Part shown: one piece after another, positions 52,101 to 62,138 of the stretch
How the letters are laid out: each line of letters begins with the position of its first letter
Numbering within the stretch: the stretch's first letter is position 1
Source: an uncultured bacterium
GTDB lineage: Bacteria; Bacillota_I; Bacilli_A; RFN20; CAG-826
Assembly: GCA_949300345.1 (NCBI GenBank)
Contig: CASGDR010000001.1
Span: 195,835-259,834, forward strand
Reading direction: 5' to 3'
DNA: 64,000 nucleotides
Notes under the pieces: generated by a model
The model's database searches: none
Told to the model about the DNA's origin: nothing
The model's input: only the letters and a program-made list of their open reading frames with translations
Translations under genes and position numbers: made by a program

Positions 52101-52129
52101 AAAAACAGCCCCGAATGTATCAGGACTGT
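52101..52129 (-). terminator. Terminator of tRNA-fMet
   Basis: Minus-strand 9-bp stem ACAGTCCTG/CGGGGCTGT, loop ATACATT, then TTTT(A)TTT, about 10 nt after the tRNA 3' end. Related copy at 50253-50283. Confidence 0.8.
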
Positions 52130-52139
52130 AGTCTGCATA

Positions 52140-52214
52140 TGGTTGCGGGGGGTGGATTTGAACCACCGGCCTTCAGGTTATGGGCCTGACGAGCTACCAC
52201 TGCTCTACCCCGCG
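52140..52214 (-). tRNA. tRNA-Met, initiator type (CAT), with atypical anticodon arm
   Basis: Acceptor C1...A72 is unpaired (CGCGGGG/CCCCGCA), the bacterial initiator hallmark; D stem GAGC/GCTC; T loop TTCAAAT; encoded CCA. The anticodon stem is TCAGG/CCTGA, so the usual three G-C pairs are broken by A29-U41, and the loop CCCATAA has C at position 33 where U is almost universal. May be a second, drifting initiator copy. Confidence 0.9.
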
Positions 52215-52277
52215 ATGTCCACCCTTAATGGGTGCTTGCATAGGATAGTCGCAAATTCGCCTTAGGGCAAGAGGCAA

Positions 52278-52577
52278 TTAGGAGTATTTCCGGATGATGG
52301 CCCTAAGCAGGACCTTGTCGGTGAGTTTGGCTAGCTCCAATAGCAGGGTTCTGGGATATTCTCCTTCCTCGGCCCGGAAGTAGCAGAGGGATAGTTTATC
52401 GATAATGAAGGCCAGGTTCTTGGCTTCTTCCTTCAGGAGATTTCGGACAAAGAGCTCGTTTTCGAAGAGTTCCTCGGCCAAAAGGAGGGCTTCGAGGAGT
52501 TCCTTCTTCTTCAAAACCCCTCCCTTGAGGGAAAGGCTTTCGAAGAGCTTGGCTTCGTTAGCCAGAAAGGCCGCCAT
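52278..52577 (-). CDS. Small helical protein, unknown
   Basis: 99 residues, almost entirely helical and Leu/Glu rich (LLEALLLAEELFENELFVRN). Overlaps the end of the lipoprotein gene by 20 nt on the same strand, suggesting coupled translation. No family recognised. Confidence 0.5.
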   Translation of the reverse strand: MAAFLANEAKLFESLSLKGGVLKKKELLEALLLAEELFENELFVRNLLKEEAKNLAFIIDKLSLCYFRAEEGEYPRTLLLELAKLTDKVLLRAIIRKYS

Positions 52578-53580
52578 CGGGCAGGGTGTCCGTGCTTAGC
52601 TCTATGGGCACGTACTGATCCAGATCGCTGGGCAGATCGATGACGACGCTGGAACCGGTGGTTACATTGAAGCTACCTTGGATCTTCTGCTCGCTATAGG
52701 AGACACTCTCGCTGAATCCGGCGGCAAGCAAGGAAGCAGACAAGGCATCATCGTCGACGATGTAGTTCAGATCATAGTCGATGCGGGTAAGCTCCCCGTC
52801 TTCGATGTAATAGGAAACAAGGGAGGAAGAAATCTCGCAGGCTTCCTGGACATAGACGGAGGCCGTAGAAGGCCTGACCCCGTTCCCGTTGGTGGGGAAG
52901 ATGTCCTCCGCCGACATGGTGTAGTCGATGCGGTAGTCGTTGCCCTCTTTGGTAACGACAACCCTGGAAATATCCTCGTCATGGGCATTTTCCATGTCGC
53001 GGATGAGGTCGTTGAAATAGGCGTTGAGCTCATTGCATAAAGGCAATGATTCGGAAGTGATGGTGGAAGAGAGGTCGAAATAGCCCTTCTCGGGGAAATC
53101 CTCGGCCAGGCTCTTGATGATGTTATATATGGATCCGGCCCCGGAAAGATCGAGGTAGCCGGTCTGCTCGCTTAGATAGGAAGCGATCATCTGCCCGCTG
53201 AAGGAAGGCAAAGAGGTTTCCGAGGAATTGACTTTGAAAGTCCCGTTCAAAGTGAGGCTCCCCACCAGGCTGGAAGGGTCGCCGGATGTGGCCCCATAGA
53301 CCTTCGCGGTCAAGGCCCCGCTGGTAAGACTAAGGCCGAAATAGGAGGAATCATATCCCCCGGTTATCTCGTCATAGACTAGGGATTTGACATTGGAAGT
53401 GAAGGAAAGCCCGGAGCCGCAGTTGAGGCGGAGGCGATCGTTTTCCTTGAGGGAATTCCTAGCTTCCCTCATCGCATCCATCCCCTCGCGGAAGATTTCT
53501 TCTTCGGTCTGCCCGCAGCCGGAAAGGGCCATGAGGCAAATCAGGGAAAGGGGCAGTAGTTTGGACAATTTGGCTTTCAT
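52558..53580 (-). CDS. Lipoprotein of unknown function
   Basis: 340 residues. Signal with lipobox: LLPLSLICLMALSGC. Mature part begins with a helix (EEIFREGMDAMREARNSL) and continues beta-rich, resembling LppX/LolA-type or DUF-type lipoproteins in style. Divergent from the GH2 gene; a perfect palindrome sits 7 nt before its start and could control both. Confidence 0.65.
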   Translation of the reverse strand: MKAKLSKLLPLSLICLMALSGCGQTEEEIFREGMDAMREARNSLKENDRLRLNCGSGLSFTSNVKSLVYDEITGGYDSSYFGLSLTSGALTAKVYGATSGDPSSLVGSLTLNGTFKVNSSETSLPSFSGQMIASYLSEQTGYLDLSGAGSIYNIIKSLAEDFPEKGYFDLSSTITSESLPLCNELNAYFNDLIRDMENAHDEDISRVVVTKEGNDYRIDYTMSAEDIFPTNGNGVRPSTASVYVQEACEISSSLVSYYIEDGELTRIDYDLNYIVDDDALSASLLAAGFSESVSYSEQKIQGSFNVTTGSSVVIDLPSDLDQYVPIELSTDTLPDGGLSG

Positions 53581-53586
53581 TGTAAT

Positions 53587-53602
53587 TTGCCCTAATGGGC
53601 AA
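53587..53602. promoter_or_regulatory. Perfect palindrome operator between divergent genes
   Basis: TTGCCC-TAAT-GGGCAA, a perfect 16-bp inverted repeat in the 46-bp gap between the lipoprotein gene (start 53580, minus) and the glycosidase gene (start 53627, plus). A dimeric regulator bound here could block both. Confidence 0.55.
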
Positions 53603-53626
53603 CAATAAGTATCCTAGTAGGTAGCC

Positions 53627-55948
53627 ATGAAAACAAGTCTCAACGATAGGTGGGAATTCATAGAAGGATTCCAACAGAGTTATCTCAAAGCTTTTCCCAA
53701 AGCCAAGGATGCCAACCTCCCCCACTCCCCGGTCGAACTGCCCGAGGAAGGGGTTTTGGCTCAGAATTTCTACGGAACCTGGACCTACCGCCGCCAGTTC
53801 GATTGCCCCGATGCCACCTCGGGCCGCCATATCCTCGTCTTTGAGGGGGCGATGCTCAAGGTCAGGGTCTATTTCAACAAGGTCGATCTGGGAGAGCAGG
53901 TCTCGGGCTACAACTCGGTCTATTTCGAACTCAGCAAACACATCAAGGCCAAGGGCAACGAGCTCATCGTCGTCTTGAGCAACAACCCCGATCCCGACGT
54001 GGCCCCCCATAACGGGCCCCATGACTACATCATGCCTCCGGGTCTTTACCGCCCCGTCTATCTACTAAGCGTCAATTCCACCTACATCAAGGACCTCTTC
54101 GCCTATGGCGACGGGACCGGGACGCTACATATTTCCTATGAACTAGACGGCCCGGAAAAGCAAAGCGCCAAAGCCTCGTTCCGGCTTTTTAGGCGCGGAC
54201 GGCTCATCGAGGAGTTCGAGCAACTGGAGAAGACCTTCACCGGGGTGAGCCTATATATGCCCGAGACCCCCGAAATGTACGAATTGGAAATGAACCTGGA
54301 AACCAAAGATGGCCATGATAGCAAGACGGTCCGCTTCGGCTTCAGGGACAGCCGTTTTACTGAAGAGGGCTTCTATTTCAACCAACGCAAAATCTTCCTC
54401 GTGGGGCTCAACCGCCACCAGCTATATCCCTATGTGGGGGCCGCCATGCCCAAGGCCAGCCAATACGAGGATGCCTATCTGCTTAAAAGAAAGCTCGGCT
54501 GCAACGTGGTCAGGACCAGCCACTACCACCAAAGCGAGGATTTCCTAGATGCCTGCGACGAGCTCGGGCTTTTCGTCATCTCCGAAATCCCCGGCTGGAA
54601 TTATCTTGGCAAAAGCGAGGCTTGGAAGCAGGACTATTATCGCAACGTGGGACTATTGGTCAAACAGGAACGCAACCACCCCTGCCTCATCGCCTATGGG
54701 CTAAGGATCGACGAATCCCCCGATGACGATGAACTCTATAGCAAGGGCAATGAAATCATGCACCGGCTTGATCCGTATAGGCAAAGCATCGGAGTCAGGA
54801 ACTTCCCGACCAGCCACTGCCTCGACGACATCTATGGCTTCAATGACTTCTCCTTGTCCTCTTTGAAACAAAAGAGGGGGATTTTGCCGCGGAAAAAGGT
54901 CAAAGGCGCCAAAGGATTGCCCCTGCTTATCACCGAGCATAACGGACACATGTTCCCCACCGGGGTGGACGATTCGCCCTCGCGCCAGGCCGAACAGGGA
55001 TTGCGCCACCTCAAGGTCATCGACACGGCCATGGGCACCAAAGGGGTAGCGGGGGCCATCGGCTGGTGCGGCATCGACTATCCCAGCGAGGAGGGCTTCG
55101 GCAACGCCATGAACCATGACCTCTATGGAGTCATGGACCAATTCCGCAACCTCAAGGAAGCGGCCTGGGCATACGCGGCCGAAAATCTCGAAATCCCGGT
55201 CTTGAGGGTGGTCGCCGACTTCAACCGCTGGAGCCATGAGGCCATGGCCTTCAAGCCGATCGTGGCCTTCTCCAACTGCGACTACATCGAACAGTACAAA
55301 GACGGCAAGCTCATCCATGTCTATTCCCCGGATAGGAAACACTATCCCCACCTCAAGCACCCGCCCTTCATCATGGACCGCTTCGTGGAAGCCTCATACC
55401 AGCCCGCAGGCTATTCCAAGAAGGAGGCTAGGAAATTAAGGAAGCTACTAAACCTCATGGCCCTAAAAGGCGAACCCAAGGGCAAGGAACTCTTCCCCTA
55501 TCTCTGGCTAGCCCTCAAAAAAGGCCTCAACCGCAAGACCATCAGGCCCTACTATGACCAGACCATCGGTTCCTACCATGAATCCGAGTGGTGCTTCCGG
55601 GGCATCAAAAACGGCTTGCCCGTCATCGAAAAGACCTTCGGAAGAAGAAGCATGAAGCAGCTATTCGTGGATATGTCGAAGGACACCTTGGCCTCATCGG
55701 ATACCTACGACACCATCAGGGTATCGCTTCGGTGCGTCGACCAATACGGGACCACCTTGGAGGAATACTCCCCCGTCGTCCTCTCACTTGAAGGACCCAT
55801 GGAGGTCATCGGCCCTTCCATCATCAGTTTCCGTAAGGGCAAGGCCGGTTTCTATATCAAGAACCAGATCGTTTCGCGCCCATGCGTCGGGGTACTTAAA
55901 ATAAAAACCCGCTTCGGGGAAAAGGAAGAAATCATCAAAATCTACTAG
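53627..55948 (+). CDS. Glycoside hydrolase family 2 (beta-galactosidase-like)
   Basis: 773 residues. N-terminal jelly-roll sugar-binding domain (LVFEGAMLKVRVYFN, GYNSVYFELS), immunoglobulin-like middle, TIM barrel from about 255 with RTSHYHQSEDFLDACDELG, then the acid/base region GLRIDESPDD (Glu363) and nucleophile LITEHNGH (Glu437). Asp362 replaces the Asn that normally precedes the acid/base Glu (GN-E, or RINES in close relatives). No signal peptide, so cytoplasmic. It could release galactose for the galM-T-K genes. AGTAGGTAGCC precedes the ATG. Confidence 0.88.
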   Translation: MKTSLNDRWEFIEGFQQSYLKAFPKAKDANLPHSPVELPEEGVLAQNFYGTWTYRRQFDCPDATSGRHILVFEGAMLKVRVYFNKVDLGEQVSGYNSVYFELSKHIKAKGNELIVVLSNNPDPDVAPHNGPHDYIMPPGLYRPVYLLSVNSTYIKDLFAYGDGTGTLHISYELDGPEKQSAKASFRLFRRGRLIEEFEQLEKTFTGVSLYMPETPEMYELEMNLETKDGHDSKTVRFGFRDSRFTEEGFYFNQRKIFLVGLNRHQLYPYVGAAMPKASQYEDAYLLKRKLGCNVVRTSHYHQSEDFLDACDELGLFVISEIPGWNYLGKSEAWKQDYYRNVGLLVKQERNHPCLIAYGLRIDESPDDDELYSKGNEIMHRLDPYRQSIGVRNFPTSHCLDDIYGFNDFSLSSLKQKRGILPRKKVKGAKGLPLLITEHNGHMFPTGVDDSPSRQAEQGLRHLKVIDTAMGTKGVAGAIGWCGIDYPSEEGFGNAMNHDLYGVMDQFRNLKEAAWAYAAENLEIPVLRVVADFNRWSHEAMAFKPIVAFSNCDYIEQYKDGKLIHVYSPDRKHYPHLKHPPFIMDRFVEASYQPAGYSKKEARKLRKLLNLMALKGEPKGKELFPYLWLALKKGLNRKTIRPYYDQTIGSYHESEWCFRGIKNGLPVIEKTFGRRSMKQLFVDMSKDTLASSDTYDTIRVSLRCVDQYGTTLEEYSPVVLSLEGPMEVIGPSIISFRKGKAGFYIKNQIVSRPCVGVLKIKTRFGEKEEIIKIY

Positions 55949-56992
55949 CTACCAGCGGTTTTTGACCTTTTCGGCAAAGCCGTATAGGTCTTTGATGCGC
56001 TTGGTGATCGTCTCGCCGGATTCCTCTTTGAGGATTATGGTGCCATCGAATTTGCCGAATACCTGGTTCTGGTCGCTGCTTATCACTAGGGCCGAACTAT
56101 GCTTATGCCTATACAAAACGGGGGTGAAGGTCAACTCGATGTCCCCGGACTTGGAAGTAAAATGCCAATTCTCCATATAGCGGGGTTTATTTTCCCCATT
56201 GCCGGGAATCCCGAAATCCACGTCATCGAGCTTATAGGCCTTCTTGCCTAAGAAGAACATGTTCTCGCTGGCGCTAGAGGTGTCCCCGAAGCCATAGCCG
56301 AGGTTGAATCCGATGGGCGTGCCCTGCTCATCAAGACCCGAGGCACTGGACCAATACCAGGTATTCCTATAGGTCCATACGCCCCGGCCCCAATCAAGGA
56401 CTCCGAAGCTGTTTTCAAAATCGAACTGGTCGTCCCCTAGGCTCACCTTCCCTTTGCATAAGAGGGGGTTATGCTTCACGTTATAGTAGAAATGCCCCTT
56501 CTTCTTGAAGGGCGTGGCGATGACCATGTAGTTGTCCGAATTCTTCTCCAAACTCAGGTCGGCCCTAAGGTCCCCTCTCTTTTTGAGGAAATCCGGCCAG
56601 TTGACTACGATCCGGTAGTTGGGACCTTCATGGATGAAATAGAGTTCGATCCCGTCTTTCTTGTAGATCGAATCCCCTTCGATGGGAGAAGAGGGAAGGT
56701 TGAGCCTTCCCTTGCTCATGAAGCCCATCTTGCTTCTTTCGATGTATTGCTTCCCATCGAAATCGAAGAAGGAAGCGCTGACGAGGGACATATAGCCATT
56801 GTCGGCAATGGTGAAAGCCACGCCGAAGCGGGCGTTTCCCACATAGTAGTAATCCCATTCCTTGATGCGGAGGGAAGAGACACGGATATCCTTCCGTTTG
56901 TATTCCTTTATCGGGTATGTGTGGTAGCCGCATTCGAATAGATTGCCCTTTTTGTCGAGCAGTTTGGGATTTTCAAGCAGCCTCTGTCCCAT
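55949..56992 (-). CDS. DUF2804 family protein
   Basis: 347 residues, beta-rich, with the DUF2804 pattern: IKEWDYYYVGNARFGVAFTI, ENSFGVLDWGRGVWTYRNTW (a Trp-rich core), WYWSSASGLDEQGTPIGFNLGYGFGD. No signal peptide. The family has a lipocalin-like fold and unknown function. It converges with the GH2 gene, sharing the terminal base pair region; the 56993-57387 gap behind it shows no gene. Confidence 0.8.
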   Translation of the reverse strand: MGQRLLENPKLLDKKGNLFECGYHTYPIKEYKRKDIRVSSLRIKEWDYYYVGNARFGVAFTIADNGYMSLVSASFFDFDGKQYIERSKMGFMSKGRLNLPSSPIEGDSIYKKDGIELYFIHEGPNYRIVVNWPDFLKKRGDLRADLSLEKNSDNYMVIATPFKKKGHFYYNVKHNPLLCKGKVSLGDDQFDFENSFGVLDWGRGVWTYRNTWYWSSASGLDEQGTPIGFNLGYGFGDTSSASENMFFLGKKAYKLDDVDFGIPGNGENKPRYMENWHFTSKSGDIELTFTPVLYRHKHSSALVISSDQNQVFGKFDGTIILKEESGETITKRIKDLYGFAEKVKNRW

Positions 56993-57387
56993 AGCTAATT
57001 ATGACAACTGCCACGGAATCTAGCAAATTCATGGATTTTAGAGCCTGATTATTACCTTACATTTAATCAAATAACCGAGGGTATTTCGAAATTCGGGAAA
57101 GTTAGGATGAATTTCTCTAATAAGCTCGGCTGTGCCTTATGTTTTCATCTACCTAGCGGTAGTCTCACCTAGTGAGCCGCAAATGAACGGGACGGCACAT
57201 GATAAGGACACGGCCCCAACAATTGTTCCCAACTAGGGTCCGAATATGCGGATCGCAGTAAACAAATTTTTACTTAAATTCGCCGATTTTGCGGGATTTG
57301 CCCTTTTTGTGTTCCTACCTGTTAGGAAAATTCCTTGACTACATGCCTAATAAAAAACCTATCGGAAAAGAAGCATCATCCAAAAAT

Positions 57388-57470
57388 ATGAAATCAATAA
57401 TCCTACCCTTGTGTCTACTCGCCGCGGCCTTGTTGCTTTCAGGGTAGGGCAACACCCCCGCTTCCAGGCA
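57388..57470 (+). pseudogene. Lipoprotein signal-peptide remnant
   Basis: From the ATG at 57388: MKSIILPLCLLAAALLLSG followed by TAG and then GNTPASR. The stop stands exactly where the lipobox Cys should be (LLSG-C). No downstream reading frame of length continues. A dead lipoprotein gene fragment. Confidence 0.45.
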
Positions 57471-57483
57471 AGTTATTTGGACA

Positions 57484-57633
57484 TCACAGCCTTCTAGGAA
57501 AAGACCACCAGGTGATCTTGGCCCCGGGGTAGCGAGCTTCGATGAGCTTGCGCGCCGAAATCTGGTCGTTGGCTACGATGTTCTCACGGGTCCTTATCCC
57601 GTTCACGGAGAATAGGCATTCGAATGTATGCAT
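57484..57633 (-). CDS. Small protein, 49 residues, unknown
   Basis: From the ATG at 57633: MHTFECLFSVNGIRTRENIV, ending KITWWSFPRRL. Pattern strand-helix-strand (FSVNGIRTRENI, SARKLIEARYPGAKI) resembles small proteins with an S-V-N-G...A-x-x-A-x-x-L-I-E-A-x-Y-P-G-A layout that are scattered in Bacillota mobile elements. TATAAT stands 6 nt before the ATG with no ribosome site, so a leaderless mRNA is likely. Confidence 0.5.
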   Translation of the reverse strand: MHTFECLFSVNGIRTRENIVANDQISARKLIEARYPGAKITWWSFPRRL

Positions 57634-57659
57634 ACGCCAATTATAGCGATTCGGGCATG

Positions 57660-57689
57660 AAAAAAGGGACTGCCTTCTCAGGTAGTCCC
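57660..57689 (-). terminator. groESL terminator
   Basis: Minus-strand GGGACTACCTG-AGAA-GGCAGTCCC hairpin followed by TTTTTT, directly after the groEL stop. Confidence 0.88.
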
Positions 57690-57705
57690 TCGGTTTGGAT
57701 AGGCT

Positions 57706-59337
<1,632 letters not shown>

Positions 59338-59622
59338 TTATTCGATGACGGCCAAGACGTCCTCGGCCTTGATGAGAAGATATTTCTTCTCGTCTTCTTC
59401 ATAATCGGTCCCGGCATATTCGCGGTAGATGACCTTGTCCCCGACCTTGATGTTCTCGATGGGGTGGCAGACGCCGTCCTTATGGCAAGTCTTGCCCGGT
59501 CCGATGGCCACGACGGTGGCCACGTTGCCGACTTTCTTTTCGCTGGCCAAAAGCAAAGCCCCGACCTTCTTTTCGCCGGTAGCCTTTTCCAAGACCAGAT
59601 AATCGTTCAATGGTTTGATCAT
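59338..59622 (-). CDS. groES: Co-chaperonin GroES
   Basis: 94 residues from the ATG at 59622, after AAAAAAGGAGGTCGAAA; an in-frame extension upstream would cross the CIRCE site and is discarded. MIKPLNDYLVLEK, the mobile-loop region GEKKVGALLLASE, then VIYREYAGTDYEEDEKKYLLIKAEDVLAVIE. Somewhat divergent at the PLxDRV start (PLNDYL). Lids the GroEL ring. Confidence 0.96.
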   Translation of the reverse strand: MIKPLNDYLVLEKATGEKKVGALLLASEKKVGNVATVVAIGPGKTCHKDGVCHPIENIKVGDKVIYREYAGTDYEEDEKKYLLIKAEDVLAVIE

Positions 59623-59651
59623 TTTCGACCTCCTTTTTTGGTCCAAGGCAA

Positions 59652-59693
59652 ATGTTAGCCATGTATTTGGCACTGTCAAGTGGGGAGTGCTAA
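59652..59693 (-). promoter_or_regulatory. groESL promoter with CIRCE element
   Basis: CIRCE-type inverted repeat at 59667-59693: TTAGCACTC-N9-CAGTGCCAA on the minus strand (left arm perfect, right arm 7 of 9). It overlaps the -35 TTGACA (59674-59679); -10 TAACAT at 59652-59657 with a 16-nt spacer. Indicates HrcA repression of the operon. Confidence 0.85.
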
Positions 59694-59811
59694 TTTTTGT
59701 GCAAAAGGAGGTCCCCGTCCCGGCAATGCTTCTATGGCCTAGGCCCATAAAAAGGTTGTATTTGCGTACGAAAAAATACCAAACCGCATTGGCTTTCGAG
59801 GACAAAATCGA

Positions 59812-60813
59812 TTACTGGTTGGTGGAATCACGCTTGAGGAAGGTTGCTTCGAAGCTATAGGACTTATCGGTCAATTCGCGGTTGATGAGGTCGATGAGCA
59901 TGTACATCGAGCGCTTGCCGACTTCGGCCATGTCGATATTGAGGCTGGAGATGGTCGGACGGACGATGTTGGCATACTTGGTACCGACCAGCGAGAGGAC
60001 TTCGACATCCTCGGGAACCTTCAGGCCCGAATCGGTTGCCGCATTTTCGATGGCGGCGGCGATGGAATCGCGGTAGGCGATGAAGTAGCCCGATTTGTTC
60101 TTGGAGAAATATTCCATGAAGTCGCGGTAGGTGTGGCTATAGCTATCGTCGGTATTGATGACCTTATATAGGCGCCCGAGCTTTTCGTGGGTTTCAAGGA
60201 AGGTCTTTTCGCAGCGCCCTAGTAAACGTCCGGCATCATGGACATGGACGAAGGCCATTTGCTTCTTGCCTCCGTTTTCGTAATAGCTCTCAATGGTTTT
60301 GCGCAGGATCTCGTTGTAGGAGAAAGTAACGCATCCGACCTTTTCCCCTTGGACCTTGTTGTTGACCACGATGGTCGGGACCGAGTAGGAATTGATCTTC
60401 ATGATGTCGTTCAAGTCGAGTTCGTCATCAAAGATGATGGCCCCGTCGACGTGGGTGGTAATGACCTTTTCGATGACGCCAAGGGCCTCGGTGCGGTTAT
60501 GCGAAGTGACGAAAAGGGTCAAGACAAAGCCCTTCTCCTTGGCCACGTCGGTGATGCCATTTAGAAGATTGGCAATATATACGTAGTTGGCGCTGGGGAT
60601 GACGATGCCGATGTTGGTGGTCCTATTGGTGGCTAAGGCCTGGGCAAGTCCGCTCGGCTTATAGCCAAGGCGTTCGATGGTACGTTCGACCTTGTCGCGG
60701 GTTTCCGGAGTAACGTTCCCCTGCTTGTTGATGACACGGCTTACCGTAGCTAGCGACACGCCTGCCGCTTGGGCTACCTGGTAAATGGTCACGCGTTCTT
60801 TGAGATTATCCAT
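59812..60813 (-). CDS. LacI-family transcriptional regulator (CcpA-like)
   Basis: 333 residues from the ATG at 60813 (GGGAGGTATCCCA). HTH VTIYQVAQAAGVSLATVSRVINKQGNVTPETRDKV, hinge LGYKPSGLAQALA, then a periplasmic-binding-type ligand domain (TTNIGIVIPSANYVYIANLL). A cre-like site lies upstream, so it may control itself. CcpA identity is likely from the HTH and its lone-gene context but not proven. Confidence 0.85.
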   Translation of the reverse strand: MDNLKERVTIYQVAQAAGVSLATVSRVINKQGNVTPETRDKVERTIERLGYKPSGLAQALATNRTTNIGIVIPSANYVYIANLLNGITDVAKEKGFVLTLFVTSHNRTEALGVIEKVITTHVDGAIIFDDELDLNDIMKINSYSVPTIVVNNKVQGEKVGCVTFSYNEILRKTIESYYENGGKKQMAFVHVHDAGRLLGRCEKTFLETHEKLGRLYKVINTDDSYSHTYRDFMEYFSKNKSGYFIAYRDSIAAAIENAATDSGLKVPEDVEVLSLVGTKYANIVRPTISSLNIDMAEVGKRSMYMLIDLINRELTDKSYSFEATFLKRDSTNQ

Positions 60814-60965
60814 TGGGATACCTCCCGCGTTAAGCGTGCGCCCATGGAAAACTTTTTTCAACCCCTTTTTCCCAAGTTTTCAAAAAATATAGGCAAAATC
60901 GAATGAAACGAAATGTAAATTTATGAAAATATGCTTAATTTAACGAAATTAACAAACCTTAAGGC

Positions 60966-60979
60966 GTTAAGCGCTTTCA
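60966..60979 (-). promoter_or_regulatory. cre-like operator
   Basis: TGAAAGCGCTTAAC on the minus strand has the CcpA-type AAGCGCTT core and nearly fits the cre consensus. It lies about 150 nt upstream of the LacI-family gene in a gap (60814-61036) that is otherwise AT-rich and without a gene. Confidence 0.5.
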
Positions 60980-61036
60980 AATCCGATGGCAAAAGGCCAA
61001 AAAGTGATTGGTTGGAGCAAAAACAATTTAGAAAAG

Positions 61037-62134
61037 TCAGCGAAGTACGACTTCTTGTAGCCTATCGCTAGGAATTTCGCGGCGGCCTTCCTTGGCCTCC
61101 GGGGTCCCGTCGAGGTTGACGAGGTCGCCGGTAAAGCCGACCGTATCGTTTCTGACCAGCCTGGTGCCGACCCCATATGTATCCACGGGTACCCCTAGGC
61201 GGGTCCACTCCTCGATCTTGGTCTCGTCGAAGCCACTGGAAACGATGATCCTTACTTTGTTTCCTCCGGCCTTATCCAACTCTTCGCGCAGGGCAAAGAT
61301 GAGTTCCTTGCAGACCCCATGCGGGTCGAAGCCGGATGTGTCCTTGTCGTCAAACCAATGGTCGATGAGGGCTTTGGAAGTATCGGCCCTAACGGCCCCG
61401 AGCTCATCGCCGATGGCCTTATAGAGCATGACCGAGTCCCTGACGACATTGTTATGGTAATCGATGAGGGCGGTCACTTTTTCGCTGGGGTAAGTCTCAT
61501 GGTAGATCTTCGCGGCCTTAACGATATCCCCACCGCAGATCTGGATGAGGGCATGGGGCATGGTGCCCATCCCCTTCTTGCCGACCCAAGCCCCTTGGGC
61601 ATCGGTCGAGAACTTCTTGATGCCGGCCACATAGGTGGCATAGCCATCCCCGGGCTGGGTCAGATAATCGTCCTGGCGGTCGGCCATGGAGAAGGCGTCG
61701 CTTCCCCTAAGGGCCTTAACGACCCGGTGCACGTTGGTGGCCACCGAGGAACGCCTAGCCAAGACCGCATCGATAAGGGATTCAAGGAAGCCGAAATCCT
61801 CATATTTGCCGGTGACCTTGAGCACCGGTTCCCCGGCTTTTACGATGTCGCCGTCATTGAGGGCGTAGACCTTCAAGGAGGAAGGATTGGCTGCGAATTT
61901 CTGCAAAATCGCAATGGATTCGTCGATTCCGCAGACCATAGCATCCTCGGTGCGCTGGAACCACTGGCAGGTAACCGTGTGGCCAGGGACGCACTTGGTG
62001 ACGATATGGCGCGACTTCAGGAAATAGTTCGCGGAGTAATAGCCCTCCCCGATGCGCGGGTCGAGCCTGAAGGTCTTGTCGGTAAGGCGTTTGATCTTGC
62101 CCTGTTCCTTCAATGTGATTTCGAGTTCTTCCAT
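61037..62134 (-). CDS. pncB: Nicotinate phosphoribosyltransferase
   Basis: 365 residues. Contains GEGYYSANYFLKSRHIV, YEDFGFLESLIDAVLARRSSVATNVHRVV, GIKKFSTDAQGAWVGKKGMGTMPHALIQ and RIIVSSGFDETKIEEW, fitting the family. Converts nicotinate and PRPP to NaMN in NAD salvage. AGGTAGGAAT precedes the start; 4 nt after ytpR. Confidence 0.93.
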   Translation of the reverse strand: MEELEITLKEQGKIKRLTDKTFRLDPRIGEGYYSANYFLKSRHIVTKCVPGHTVTCQWFQRTEDAMVCGIDESIAILQKFAANPSSLKVYALNDGDIVKAGEPVLKVTGKYEDFGFLESLIDAVLARRSSVATNVHRVVKALRGSDAFSMADRQDDYLTQPGDGYATYVAGIKKFSTDAQGAWVGKKGMGTMPHALIQICGGDIVKAAKIYHETYPSEKVTALIDYHNNVVRDSVMLYKAIGDELGAVRADTSKALIDHWFDDKDTSGFDPHGVCKELIFALREELDKAGGNKVRIIVSSGFDETKIEEWTRLGVPVDTYGVGTRLVRNDTVGFTGDLVNLDGTPEAKEGRREIPSDRLQEVVLR

Positions 62135-62138
62135 ATTC

